This document shows, one piece after another, positions 12,301 through 26,200 of a stretch of 64,000 bases of DNA. The stretch comes from Chromobotia macracanthus. Lineage: Eukaryota > Chordata > Actinopteri > Cypriniformes > Botiidae. The position numbers were made by a program, and so were the translations under genes. How positions within the stretch are numbered: the stretch's first letter is position 1; the number at the start of each line of letters is the position of its first letter. A model generated the notes under the pieces. It was not told where the DNA came from. It searched no databases and saw nothing but the letters and a program-made list of their open reading frames with translations. The stretch is taken from positions 4,878,501 through 4,942,500 of the forward strand of contig JAZGTH010000031.1 of the NCBI GenBank assembly GCA_036877525.1, written 5' to 3'.

Positions 12301-14256
12301 GGGACAAAAACGTGATTAGCAGACATCAGATTACAGTTGAGGACACTGACACAATGATTGAGGACATCCTGTGCACCATCATTGTTCAACCCACATTGGG
12401 ATATGTGGAGAACATCTCTCCAGCACCAGGCTCTGAGAAGTCAAGATCAAGTACAGCAGTAAGTGCCTTCACCATCAGAGATCTGAATGAGGGTCATATT
12501 TATTATGTCCAAAGCATACATAAAGGAGTTGAGCCAGTGGAGGACAGGTTCACATTTAGATGTTCTGATGGTGTGAACTTCTCAGAGAGACAGTTCTTTC
12601 CTATAGTCATTATTCCAACCAATGATGAAAAACCTGAGATCTTTATGAGGGAGTTTGTTGTAATGGAGGGCATGAATCTCATCATAGACACACCTCTTCT
12701 GAATGGAATGGATGCTGATATTCCTGCAGACGAGTTGATGTTTATCGTCACCAAGCTTCCAAACCATGGATTTATCCTTAATCAGCTGACAACTGGCTCC
12801 ATCCCAATCACAAACTTCACTCTGGATCAAATCAAGGATGCCTCTAGCATAATTTATGAACATGATGATTCAGAAACCACTGAAGACAAGTTTGATGTCC
12901 TACTTACAGATGGAAAATATTCTGTTGAGGGCACTGTCATGATATTGATCATTCCTGTGGATGATGAAACGCCAAGGCTAGCCATTAATGATGGACTTGA
13001 AATTGAGATTGGTGAAACCAAAGAGATAAATAGTAAGTTACTAAAGGCTACTGATCTGGACTCAGATGATGAGTCCCTTACTTTCACTGTTCGCTATGGC
13101 CCCAGACAGGGCTTCCTTTATAGAAAAACACCAGGAAATGTGGATAAAAGATCTGTTGGATCTGTGGAGAACATCACAATAGGCATGAATTTCACACAAA
13201 GGGAGTTGAACGAGGGTCTCATTTTGTACGCTCATAATGGTCAGGAAGGCATTCGTGACCTTCTCAAGTTTGATATAACAGATGGTTTCAATCTTCTCGT
13301 TGATAGGTACTTCTATATTACTGTGAGCAGTATTGATATGGTGTTTCCTGATGTTGTCAGTAAGGGAGTGTCACTAAAAGAAGGTGGCAAAGTGACACTT
13401 ACCACAAATCTTCTCAGCACTAGTGATCTTAACAGCCCTGATGAGAACTTAGTCTTCACCATCACAAGACTCCCATTGAGGGGTCATTTAGAAAGCACAG
13501 ATGCACCCAGCATGCCCATTGTTTCCTTTACCCAGCTGCAGCTGGCTGGGAGCAAAATCTACTACATTCATACTGCAGATGATGAAGTCAAGATGGACAG
13601 CTTTGAGTTTGAGGTTACCGATGGCTACAACCCTGTGTTCCGTACGTTCCGTGTTTCAATAGTTGATGTTGACAACAAAAAGCCAGTACTGACAGTTCAT
13701 GACCTTACAGTGACTGAAGGACAGACAAAACTCATTACACCCTTCGAGTTGACCGTTGAAGACCAAGATTCAACTGAGAACCTTTTGAAGTTCACAGTCA
13801 CCCAGCGTCCTATTCACGGCAAGCTGCTCTTCAATAACAGCCAACCAGTGACGTCGTTCACAAAGCATGACCTGAATGAGAACATGATCAGCTACAAGCA
13901 TGACGGCACAGAATCCAAAGCTGATAGCTTTTCTTTTACAGTTACTGATGGAACACACTCAGACTTTTATGTGTTCCCTGATACTGTATTTGAGACACAG
14001 AGGCCTCAAACCATGAAGATCACCATTGTGTCTGTGGATAATGGTGTGCCTCAGATTGTGGTTAACAAAGATGCTCCGACTTTGAAGATCTTGCCCACAG
14101 GTCACCTAGGTTATCTGATCACAAGCAAAGTCCTGAAGGCAGTGGACAGAGACAGCAGTCCTGAGACCTTGGTATTTCACATCACCACACAGCCAGAGCA
14201 CGGCTACCTGATTAACCTTGGCAGAGGGAATGGCTCTATCAGCACCTTTAGACAAG
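9263..14256 (+). CDS. frem2: frem2 exon 1: signal peptide, N-terminal region and 12 CSPG repeats
   Basis: One 4994-base exon encodes about 1664 residues. Residues 1-18 are a hydrophobic signal peptide. A unique region follows to about residue 260. Twelve CSPG (NG2-like) repeats then run to the exon end; each opens with a linker of the form P-x-D/N-D/N-x-x-P, for example PMNTLAP, PTDDEPP, PIDDVPP, PVNNKPP, PVDDETP (twice), PVDNQTP, PTNDEKP and SVDNGVP. In the human orthologue the same repeats also sit in one giant exon. The frame shifts at residue 588: the upstream frame continues only to a stop at 11066-11068, and the downstream frame is open from before 11013. The exon ends in phase 1 at donor gtaata. 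Confidence 0.95.
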
Positions 14257-17200
14257 GTAATATATCATCAGCACTGTAGTATTTTATCACAAACACTTTA
14301 TTCTGTGAAATCCTGTAAAATCTTATTACTGCTTATACTTTTTCCAATCAATACAATCTCATTATGTTTGTAGAATTTTAGAATTTATGGTTCAGTAGAG
14401 CCGTCTTTTAAAAATACACAGAATTGGCTCCAAAATCATGATCCTGGAAGTGTCTTTGATCATATTAATACTTAAAATAATTGAAATTATATTAGAAGCA
14501 TAATTTCAATTAGCAAGAAATAATATTTCAGTTTATTAAGAGGCATTTTTAGTCAAAAGGAAAGGCTGCAGGATGTCTTTTAACCTTCAACTTGATGAGA
14601 CAGCTGGAGCGTCTTTCAAGCTACTGACTATTTTTCAGGAAACTATTTACTGGTAACAGGAAAACCTAACTCAAAAACCTTAAGTTAAAAGTAAAGGGTT
14701 ACTTTTCTGAACTAAACAGAATTGCAATTTGTTTGCTGGAGCAATTTAGTAGGCTGGACATAACAACAGTGGTGACAGTTTCAGGTGGGGCTACCTGTTT
14801 GTCAAGACAGTGGCACACAGAGATTGTTTGAAACATCTTTATTAAACTTATTATTTTGTGGTTTTAGTTAGGTGCCTGTAGCAATACAGAAATTGCACAC
14901 TTTGTCTTTAAACTGGCTATTTGAATGTTCAATGCTAGGGGCTGTTTTTTGTTTGTTTTATTATTATCCTGTTTGAAACTGGATGTTACAGTGAATATTA
15001 AATGATTTCTGATATAATGCAATTTATTAGATGATTATGTTAAAATGTTGGAATAGCAATGTTTGTCAATAAAAAGTTAGTAGAAATTATCTACACTACA
15101 AACCACCAATGAAAGCTACATTGAAGCTAAATGTAAAATTGTAAAATGTAGTTAGTAAATGTTTGGTTGATGCTCAACACTGTCTTTCATTTCATGCTCA
15201 TAAAATCAGTGTTAAAATCTGTACCTGTTCACCAGCATGCAAGTTTTGTCTTGCTTCAAAGTGTATTACTCAGCACAGGTTCAAGGCTCCTAACAGCTAA
15301 AGCATAAACACACTTCTTCAAACACGAATGCCCAGGGAGAAGGTGAGAATCCATGTCTGGCTAACTTAAGTCTGATAAATGCTCCTGACATTGGAGAGAG
15401 GCAGATGTGTGAAAAAGAGAGTGAGAGAGAGACTGAGAGACCTGGCAAACCAGACTTGGCCTCATCAGCTTGAGCAGTGAAGCAGAAGGAACAATCACTT
15501 CTCTTTATTTACTTGGCCTTACCCATATTCCGCCACCACTTGCTCTGTGGCTTTCACTAAATATTTCACGATGAGAGTGCATGCTGGCAATGAAGGGAGA
15601 CACTTCATTTTCAATATGAAAAGCGGTTTCATCCGTGCATAAAGAATCACAGGTTTACATTTTTATGAGGCTTCTTCCTTTGTTATTAAAAATTGAAAGG
15701 AAGTGGGTCAGATCAAGGAGAGCAGAAAGGCCGGCTGTTCATGGTGCGCTGTACTTAGTGTACCGGTGTAAATGTGGTCAGCAGGTCTAATTGGGGAGAT
15801 ACTGTAGAGCACCAGATGTAGAGAAGTTAAGATCCTGTGTTTAAAATTCTTGCTTTTGTCTGTCATTATGTATTGACTTGTCACCTGTTCTGTTTATTGT
15901 TTTGTGGGTTAGACCCTGCTGCTGTGAAAATTCTCACCTGTTTTTTTCCTGCAGATGTTTTTGCATACAGCTGGAGTAAAATAGTCTTTGAGACTTTTTC
16001 TTATTCGAACCTTTAAACAGAATAATTTTTGAGCGCTCTACTCCAGGGACGGTACATTATTATCATAAAATTATTTTATCAAATGTTTGATATATTTTTT
16101 TTCCGAATGAAAAAGTTGCTTGCATTTGACATTAGCTAATGAACACTCTTATTGTGTTTTTGTGTTTTCCCAGCTGACATAGATGATCTTAAGATCTGCT
16201 TTATCCTGAAAGACAACAACAATGCCACCCGTGACTTCTTCAGTTTCACCGTGGAGGACAGCGGTAAGTTATCAAAACATTTTGACACATGCATTGAAGT
16301 CAATACAGTAAAAAAGCACATGCATTTTGCATGTTTCAATGGACTGGATTTTACTGTACATTTAGATATATTGATTTATCAGAAGGATTTTAGTCACACA
16401 AGTGAGGAATAATGCAACAGCAATCATTTGAATTCATGAATGATACATGTGCGCTAAATTTTAGGTGGCATTGCAAATGGAATAGTTTGGAGGATTAATG
16501 TATGACCTGGGAGAGATATATTTAGATATGTGGCATTTAATGTCTGCATGTGGAGATTATTACTCGTTCTGCTCTCGTTGACTGGAAAATTGTCAACATT
16601 AATTTTTGGTACATCAAGGGGAAAAACATAAAAGTGAATTTCTGCTGGTTGGAATGAACCTGAGAAAGCATATAGCCCAGGAAATTAAATCTGTCATCTG
16701 GTGAATAATTATGTGTGTTTTGTTTCAAATTGCTGTGAACCATCAGCAACATGAAAACACACATATGTACGCACATCTTTGAACAATGAAATTGTCTAAA
16801 TTCTCTACCAAAGAGGACAAATGGAAAACTACAGTAAAGCCTTCTTACAGCAAGTCTGTTTTCCCAGGAACAAATGATTAGGACTAGATTGTCAGAGGGG
16901 TATGTAGAGGGTTGAAGGGTCTATATACACACACAACAGGCCGTTCGATATATAAAACTGAAGGCAAGGTGACACATAATTAGAGCTTGTTGCTGTGAGC
17001 CACTCCCCTTTTAGACTTTCAATTACTGTTCAGTATTAATGTTCAGTATTACAGGGTGTCTGATATTGGAAAAACTTGGGGAAAATACAAACCGCATGTG
17101 AAAACATCTGTCGAGACTCATTGCATTCTAAATGCTTCCTTGCTGTGCGGCTCTCTCACAATCACCAGTTGTGCCCTCAAATATGTTGGGATGAGATAAT

Positions 17201-20200
17201 CATTACAACCCACTTAGCACCTTCAAGTAAGGTGATGTTAACTCTGTGATAATGATCTTCAGTCAATCAGGCCCTGTTTATACCTGGAATTAAGATCACA
17301 AGTGATCAGGGAGATAGATTAGGACATCTGGGAATATTAGCCTTTACATGGGGTTTCATCTGTTCACAAAACATTTTGTAACCAGTTTACACCTTTATAT
17401 GTAATTACACCTGTATATGGAATTATTATATGTATACACCTGTATATGTCCACTTCTAATCAGATCACCTAAACCAGGTCTTAATAGCAGGTGTATACAG
17501 GGCTATAGGAACCAACATGGTTGCAGTTTGTGGATTTAACATTGCTTTTGGCTTATATTTCTAAATCCCCCCTTTGCCCTTCTGTCAATCATCTCTTATC
17601 TCAAGAAAATATCTCACTTCAGAGACAGACAAATGGAGGAGTATAACTGTTTAGAATGCAGCAGTGTTGCCATCTGCCCCCTGTGGATCATGACTGGTTT
17701 TGTGACATTTCTGGCACAGTTAGAGACCCTAATAATGCTTTGTAATGATAAAATGCATAAACCCAAAGGGGTTTAGTAGAGCTGTGAGCATGAGTTTCCT
17801 CAGGGTCTTTTCCGAGGCCATTTCTAACTGTGATGTGCAGTTTTAGTATGAAATTCAGCAAATACAGTTTGTCTGTATGAATGTCTGAATAATCTGAGCT
17901 AATTAGTCTGCTTTAGTTTCTGTTTTTCCAAAGGGTCTGAGAACCACAACAAATTTTTTAAAGCCTATTTGTGGTAAGCATATTTATTTAATAAACCCTG
18001 TCAGACTGTGACTTACATATTTGTTATACAAAGTATTACAGAGAGGTTTTAATTAATTGTTTTGTTTTCAGTAGTGCTCTTCCAGTAGTGAGGTTTCAGT
18101 AGTGAGTTAGACTCAAGACAGAGTTAGAACTATTATCATGTTTGCCATATGAGAACTATTTGAGTTGAATATAAGATTGTAGTCTGAGGACATTTTTGCA
18201 TTTTATATTAAAGAAAAGGTCTCACTGTTGTGGGTAGTGTGTGGCTATTGTAAAACACTGGCTTCATACACGTCTGTCTTTTCAACACTATTCACTAGTA
18301 AAAGTAACACTAGTAGGTTCTTACCAAATGTAACCAGTAGGTTACCCTTAGAAAGACCAGGTTCATCAGGAAGTCAATTGCTGTTTGATATGCTATGCTG
18401 CTATGCTGGATATAATCATACCAGCTATGCTGGTTCAGCACCTAGACTTCATATCATATACCAGCATGAAAATTCACTAGCATGGGACCTTCTGACACTG
18501 ACACTAATAAATTCAGCTCTCTATTAAAATATGTTGCAAATTGGAGCCTCAGAACGCCAGATGGGGTAAAAGAGAACAGATTTATCAGGTACCCTTCTTT
18601 TGTTAAAGGTCATGAGGATAGCATTCATCCTGAATACTATAATCCCCCTTACACTACAGTCAAGCCTTGAAGGCAGAGACACAATTCTGACAGGATTGAC
18701 TACAGGGACACACAGAGGCTACAGAGAACAGAGAAAATCTTTACATCGCACACCATAGCTGTGGGACCGAGGGAATATTTTCCACGACATTTGTCGATGT
18801 GAATTTACCTCAGTGTTCTTTCGAAAGGCAAAAAGGCCATTATGTACTCAAATGGTTCTGATGTGCCATTAAAAAGGCACAGTTTATTTTCAATAGACCT
18901 AACCATCAACATTAAGTTGAGAACCAAAATTGTCTCAATTTTATGCCATTTAAACCATTTTGTTTCCCGCCAGCTTTTAGCTGAAAGCAATTTCACATTC
19001 TGTTCACCACCACCTTTTAGTTTGTCGCAAAACTGTGTCTGAGAGAACAGAAACAATATCATTTCTGGCTCTGTTTTCGCCTGTGTGTATCTGTGTATTG
19101 TGAGAGCTTTTTGTTGTGGATTTGTGGAACAGGTTCCCAAAACCCAATCAACAATTAAGAACAATAGTAATTTTAGTGTGCATGTAGATAACCATATGTT
19201 TAGGCTGTTTGTTTATTCTTGCATATCAAATTAACCAGAAATAATCATGTGAACGGATGTTTTGTTTTTCTTAATCCAAGCAGCTATTGTTGGCCACATA
19301 AACTAGACAGATTGGGAGGCACACACATGTGGATTACTGAAAACTGGCATTGAGTTTCCACTGAAAGCTACATCTCTTAAAAAGTCACTAAAAGGTGAGA
19401 TGTTATGTTTGGTTTTGGGGATTGTGCAGGTATTTAGGGTCAGCATAGATGTGGTACCCAGGATTAACCTTAGACCTGCATGGCTGACTGATTCAGTGGC
19501 GAGACCACACCTGCAAGAACTCGGACAGGTACTCCAGACGCTCTGTCTTACCTGTTTAAACATTTGGAAGTGACACTGATTGGGTGAACAGACGATGGAC
19601 CAATGAGAGTTTGAAACCAGTGCATTTGGTCCCTTTTTGTAGATGTCAAATAGGAGGGTGTCTTCAAGATGCTCCAAACAAGGGTTCTCTGAATAACCAT
19701 GACAGAGTGCTCACAGCATTCTCCTTTCGGAGGACCCTAAGTTTTTGTGCTACTCCAATTTGAAAAGAACGGTACACAGTGCAGAGCAATAGGTAAGAAA
19801 AGAGTGCACGTTTTTTTATCTGTCCACAGAAGAAGAGTAGGTTCCTTGGAATAACTGAGGGAATCCACACTTATCTTGACCTTCTTGGAAGAGAACTTCC
19901 TTTGTTTTTTGAAGATGAGGCCCTTTTTTATGTGCTTCCCAGTACTCTGCTTTGTCTTCATTGTCTGTACACAAGAGTTTGTCCTGTTTGTCCTACAGTC
20001 TCGGCTCACCTAGTTTGGTTCAGCTTTCCTAATCCAGCTAGAAAACAGGATGGGGAGGGCTAAGATCCTGTGGCTGAGAAAGGTTCTCATTGAGGTAGAC
20101 AAGAAAAAGCTGGAGCTCCTTAAGGAACTGTGAGGCCAGGAAGAGAGATATCATCTAGATTAGAGAGATGGAACGTGCCAAGCAGAAAATGTGGAACAAG

Positions 20201-23200
20201 CAGCTGTTCCAGGATCAGGAACAGTTTGAACAAGCGACTGTAAGCATGTCTATATTAGTGACAATCAAGATGTTGGTTATTAGACATGAGTGGCTAATTA
20301 GACATATACTTCATATGCTAAAGCAAACCATTGTAATCAAACCACTGTAACTGGTTTAAAAGCTCCTGTCCATGGGTCTCAGTAAAAAATAGCATTTACT
20401 AGATGTTTTTCCGGAAAACCTCGGAAAAAGCATAAGACTTGCACTTTATACCTGAGCATTTTTAACCAGTCACTTACAAGTAGAAAATTGTTCTTATTTT
20501 TACATGATTTTCTTTGAAGTGTAGATCATGAGTATATCATGATATAAGAATATGATTATCATTTTGTACCATTTTATATGTGTTTTTCTTATTTTACTTA
20601 TTATTTGCTCTCATACTGTATGTGATTTTAAATAACAGATAATATACATATTAATTCACAACCATTTAAATATCATGTTACTTTATAAATATTAATATGT
20701 ACCACACAGGCAATAATGCTTTTGATAAACAAACATCATAGCAAAAAAGTAACACTTGCATTCACTTTCAAAAGTGTGAAGGTCCTGGGGGCTAGTTTTA
20801 AAATGCATGCACCTCTTTACTTATGATTTATGCTTTTGGTATACTGTTAATAAAGAGCATGCTCATACACCACAGAGGAAGAGTGCTTTAAAACATCATA
20901 GTTCCACTCCACTCCATGCAGTCTCATTCAATCTTATGCTCCAATTTTCTGATAATATAAGACCCTTATGAATTATAACAGTGGGTTGAAAGTCCCCTCA
21001 GGGGTCAACTCCATTTGACTTTTGTCAGGCTTTATTCAGTAGCTCACAGCTCTGAGTGAAGGAACAGAAGTGCATCTGATTAATTATTTGTAAGATCTGT
21101 TTTTAGATGTAGTTCTTTTGGAGTTTTTGACTGAGTGTTGCTGCACAGGCACCAAACATTGATTAGGTTTTGATGAGCCATTCTGAGGGGACGTGAGCTG
21201 CCATGTCTATCTAGGAAACACTGTTTGAACAAACCAGCTCTCTGTTGTTTAATAATGTCATTAGGGGCTTTTCTGTGAGAAGTTTCATGGAGGCTGTCCG
21301 TGTCCTCAGGGTGTGGACAAATCCACTGTGTTTTTTTCCATTCAGAAGTGAAAATAATGAGAGCCTGGTATTGTTCAGCTTGACAGTGGAATAAATACAA
21401 TATAGTATTCTAATATTCTAGATATGCTTCTAGTTAAAATAGGAAAGCATACTATTTATAGTAGATAAAATATAAACTATAATCATTGTTTGTGATGTTC
21501 ACTAAGGCAGACAGTCTTTTACTGTTTTCCAAATCCTTTAAGTATAAAACTAGGGTGAATAACTAGTCCATGTGCTGAAAACCTTATCCTTGCATACATG
21601 TCGATATTGTCTATCATTTCTTCCCTAAATTGATAGAACCTGTTTGATAGTGGAAATAGCCATGGCTGTCTTTGAGGTTCTGTTCTGATTCAACTTAGTG
21701 AAATTACATTTACTGTAATTAAATTGGTAGATTTGCTGCAGTTACAGTTACAGATACTGTAAATCCCAACTGATCCTGGACTCCTAGTTATTAAATACCA
21801 TCATGATCATGCAGCAAAAAATATATTCAGCATACATTCCTAGTTTTAATTAAATTTTAACACAAAACCCTTTATTATCCTACAAAATGGATTGGTATAC
21901 GCTGTGTGTTCACAGATGAACAGACATCACCTGGCAACCCCACAGCATTAATGACTAATACTGAGTTCAAAACGCAGTCATATTGTAAATATGTTACATT
22001 TTTTGCAGTCATAAAATCTCTCAAGCAAGGTTAAAGAGTAAGATATCAGGAGCCCAGGGTTAGCTCTAGGCAATCATGTGAGAAGCATAGAAAGTCATAA
22101 ATAAGCATGGTTCAGTGCGCTGAGAAATTGAGAATTTGTCGCTGATGTTTTGTATCCATGTTAACTTATCTACTCACACACATGCAAACTCTGATGCATA
22201 ATGTGAATATTGCTTACAAAGGTTGTGTGCGCTACTGTGTTTCAAACTTGTTCACTTCGAGGCCTAATAGTCTAAGACAAAATTAAAAAGGCCTCTTCCA
22301 ATTGCCAAATGTCTATGTTGTGGCACTATGTTGTGGAGTGGGCAGAGAGCGGTCTATGAGAAAACGTAGTTTGAAGATTAAAAATGTTATTTATTTTATA
22401 TAAAACACTTTCAGTTCTCTGCTTTGGCGACCTAGAACAACATGTTCTGTGTATATTGACTTTGAGTGCGCCATCAAATCAAAAACTTTCAGAGTTCTGA
22501 GTGTTAGCAGAGCAGATGGCTAGTGCTAAAACCTTTGGCAGTTCACAAAAATTTGTGCTTGTTTAAAATAGTGTTGTTTTCAAAGTAAAGTTTCAATGTA
22601 AAACTTTAATGTTTCCAGGGCATTGAGTGACATATGCAACTTTTGGGATTTAATTTAAACATGAAATGCAGCCACCCATATGTTTTAAGATTTCAATATG
22701 GCTCTTAAAGAAATGAAACAAAATGCAGCCTACAATAAAGAGATTACTGTATGCCTTACTGTATGAGATTATGGTCTTTTTATGTTATTTTGTAATGAAT
22801 AAACAGCTTTGTGTTCAGTTGACAATTGATTTGGTTTACACTGTAACACAGTAAAATTCGGTAGGAATGGGCTGGTGTGGAATGAAACTCGCAGTAGTTT
22901 GATGAAAAATCAGTCTGCACATAGCGAGAGCTCAGCGATTTTCACTAGAATGAGAAATGTAATATCAGTTTACACATTGTGGACATTTTGATTTTTAGCA
23001 TTTTGATTCAATTCATTTTGACAACTTAATTTAAATCATTTTATCATGTCATAAGTCATATCATGGCCCCTTTGGAAGTTTGCTGGGTCCCTTGATTAAG
23101 AATCTCTGGTGTAGTGTGAACTTAATGTGAGCAGCTCTGGTTTTAATGGCCTAAACTGGAATAGACACCAATTTCATCACAGCAATTTCTGCAAGTCCAT

Positions 23201-26200
23201 GATCTTTGATATTCCCTTGTTTTTAATCTTTGGGGAGTGCTGAGGTCTTCCTTATGTGCTTATTGTTATGCATATATACAAGAGTTATTCCAGTTGCATA
23301 TGCTATATTTTGAAGGAACTCAAATATAATTTGGGATTCTGTACATTGGTTATGATTTGATAGATTCAGACTTCAGATTCAGTTAGATTCAGATATATAT
23401 CTTACAATGTTACCCATACACTCACTCATATGTAATTGACTCACTTTTGTCATTGACTTCACACAAATCTGAGATGGTTTTACAAAACACACAATTTGCA
23501 TTTTCAAATTATTTATAAACTTGTTAATTTCTCATTGACCTCTTGGAGTAAACACAATTGTATGCTTATATTACTTACATAATCTCCAATTAATACCTTT
23601 TAGGTCCGTCACGAGTAACTTGTATTTGTTTTCAGGCAGAAACAAATTAAAGGACCAGCAGTTTCATCTAAACTGGGCTTGGATTTCTCTGGAGAAGCCA
23701 AGCTACGTGGTGGACGAGCAGGACAAAGTTCTTGAGGTTGTCATTCGAAGAAGAGGTTTCCTTGGAGAAACGTCCTTTGTTGGTAAGGATGACACCACTG
23801 GATCAATCTTCCTGTCCATTGTAATTTCTGTGAAGTTCTTTATTTTACACATTCTCAGTTCTCCATGACCTATTTTTGCTACAAAAACAAACTATTGTCC
23901 AGAAATTTTTAAACCAGGCAAAAAGTTAAGAATACTCGTTAACAGCAAATCATTAGCATTCAGTCACAATCTGTCTTCACAGCAACAGCCAGTGTTATTT
24001 AAGCTTATCAATGGGAAGCTGTTAGAGATGTTTTTCGAAGTGCTTTTGACGTCTTTGTGAAATGAAAGCCCTTGCTCTCTTTCCAGCATTAGTGGAATGG
24101 TCTCTTTTGTAACCATATACCTGCTTATCTTGCCCTGCACCACACTCAGCTCAGCCCCACATGTGGTCAGTATTTATGAAACCTTTGTTCACGCTGTTTG
24201 GATGTGTGTGTTGGTGTGAAGGATGCTGGAGCTAAAAAGAATGAAAGTGTAAGACAGGAGAGATAAACAGAGCAAAAGGCACCCAGAGAGATGGGAGGGA
24301 GGGCAGAAGGAGAGAGGGGTGGTAATGTAGTTAATAGCAGTCTAGACTAATACAGGTAAATGAAAATGAATGAGACTCCATGTCTCTAGGGGGCGGTAGA
24401 GTAATAAAGCCTTGTCTCTGACTTTAATCAGTTCACCCACCTCTGCAGATGTGTTTTGCATACTTACATAGCATTCTTCCACACTACTGTTCCTGCAGTA
24501 TAGAGTAGGGATACTGCAGAATGGTCCACAAGTTGATTAGTCTTCCAGCAACCGATCAGTCAATTAATGAGGTTGATTGTAGTTTCAGATTTTTCTTTAG
24601 TTTTGTAGTTTTAATGTGAACAGCAGTCATTCAGTTAGTGTTCTGACAATGTGATGTACTTTGCTGATATAAATGAATCCCCCTAAAAGCACAATTTGAC
24701 CTTCCATTTCAAGTATGATGAACAAAATAATTACAGCGGACTGCCAAATACATTTTAACACTAAATAAGTTAAAAGTAAAAATAACCATGTAAGAATAAG
24801 CATGTAATATGTTGGTCACATAACAACAATGTAGAATTCTACTGTTTGAAACATTTATCATAGAAGAATGCCTGCGGTTTCACTTACTGTTTTTAAATAA
24901 CAGCAGGCAATATGTCTCTATTCCTGTAACATTAAAAGTGACATCAGCCTATGTCTGCTTCTTTGCTCTTTGAAACCTGGAGTTCAATTGTCCCACCCCC
25001 CAAACCCTGATAAAGTATTTCCCCCTCCCGGCCTATTTTGCTACTGTTCTCACAGTTTTTCTCATCTTACTTGCTATGCTGCTTGTTGTGGTTAAAATGT
25101 GCCCCCCTGTTGTTAGAGAAATGGATTTGAAAGCTCTTTTTCTCTCTCTTGCTCTCTTTTTATTGCTCTTTCTCTTCAATACTCTTCAATTTCTGTTTTT
25201 CCAACCCCCTACTTTTTTGACTGTCTCTCAGGAGATTTTGGACACGGTTGGACAACACGTGAGGATTTCTGTTCTATTTGTGATAAGAATGTGTGTTCTG
25301 CTGAATTCAGAGATACAGTGTGCTTAAATTAACTCTAATAATCTAATAGGCGTAATCTCTTTGAATATATAATTTGATTAATAATTATAGGTTTGATTCT
25401 CAGATATATAAAGTATATCTTCAATAAACTGAAATCATTTTGGATAAAAGTGTCTGCAAAATGGTAACAGTTAATTGATCTTAAATTGGAAGTACAAAAA
25501 TAGAATGCTTACCTTAAGGAACTTCAAATTTTTAAATGACACAATATGTCTTACATTATACGGTCAAAACTGTTTGCATCTAACTTAAAGATGTCTATTG
25601 TTTAGAACTGTTTCAAGAAATCTTATGTATTTTTGTTCCATATTTATTTTACCTGTATGCTGTAGTATTGTTTGCTACTATTGGCTAAGATACTCAAGAC
25701 ATTTGAATCAAGAATCAGAAAATGTGACTGTGAAATGAAAAATGTTGATGCTTATGAGCTTGTCATGTTATTTTTCTAGTGTGTCAATAAAAATACTGCA
25801 TTCATTATTAAATACCTGTATCTACAATCAACACAATGTTCTTTTTGATTTTGCTGTCATGTGACTGATCATTATCACCTCCAGACATGGATTAAGTGGT
25901 ATGGATTTAAGGATCAGCAATCCATCCAGAATTGATCTGGTAGACTTGAGGTGCTTTAATTCCTAACATCTGTTGGGGAGGTTCTAGCAGACGGATCCCT
26001 GACAGTGGCCCTGTTTGATGTAACAGAGATCAAATGATTCCAGGCAGGTTCACAGCAGGTTTTCCCACTGTGTGGAAATCCCATCACAGCTTCAATGTTA
26101 CAGTAGAAATGAAGTTGAGTGTACATGCTGTACTTTAGTAGAACATGTTCCATGAATTTGTTCCTACATCAGCTTTGGAGCATTTCAGATCTTCAACCCT

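Larger units (their letters stand above)
16264..23635 (+). other. frem2: frem2 intron 2 (7.4 kb)
   Basis: This is the longest intron. It holds a MITE-like element (17271-17503), a short 'atgctgg' repeat array (about 18385-18480) and two charged, helix-like open fragments (20050-20250). Apart from these, only AT-rich sequence was seen. Confidence 0.8.
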
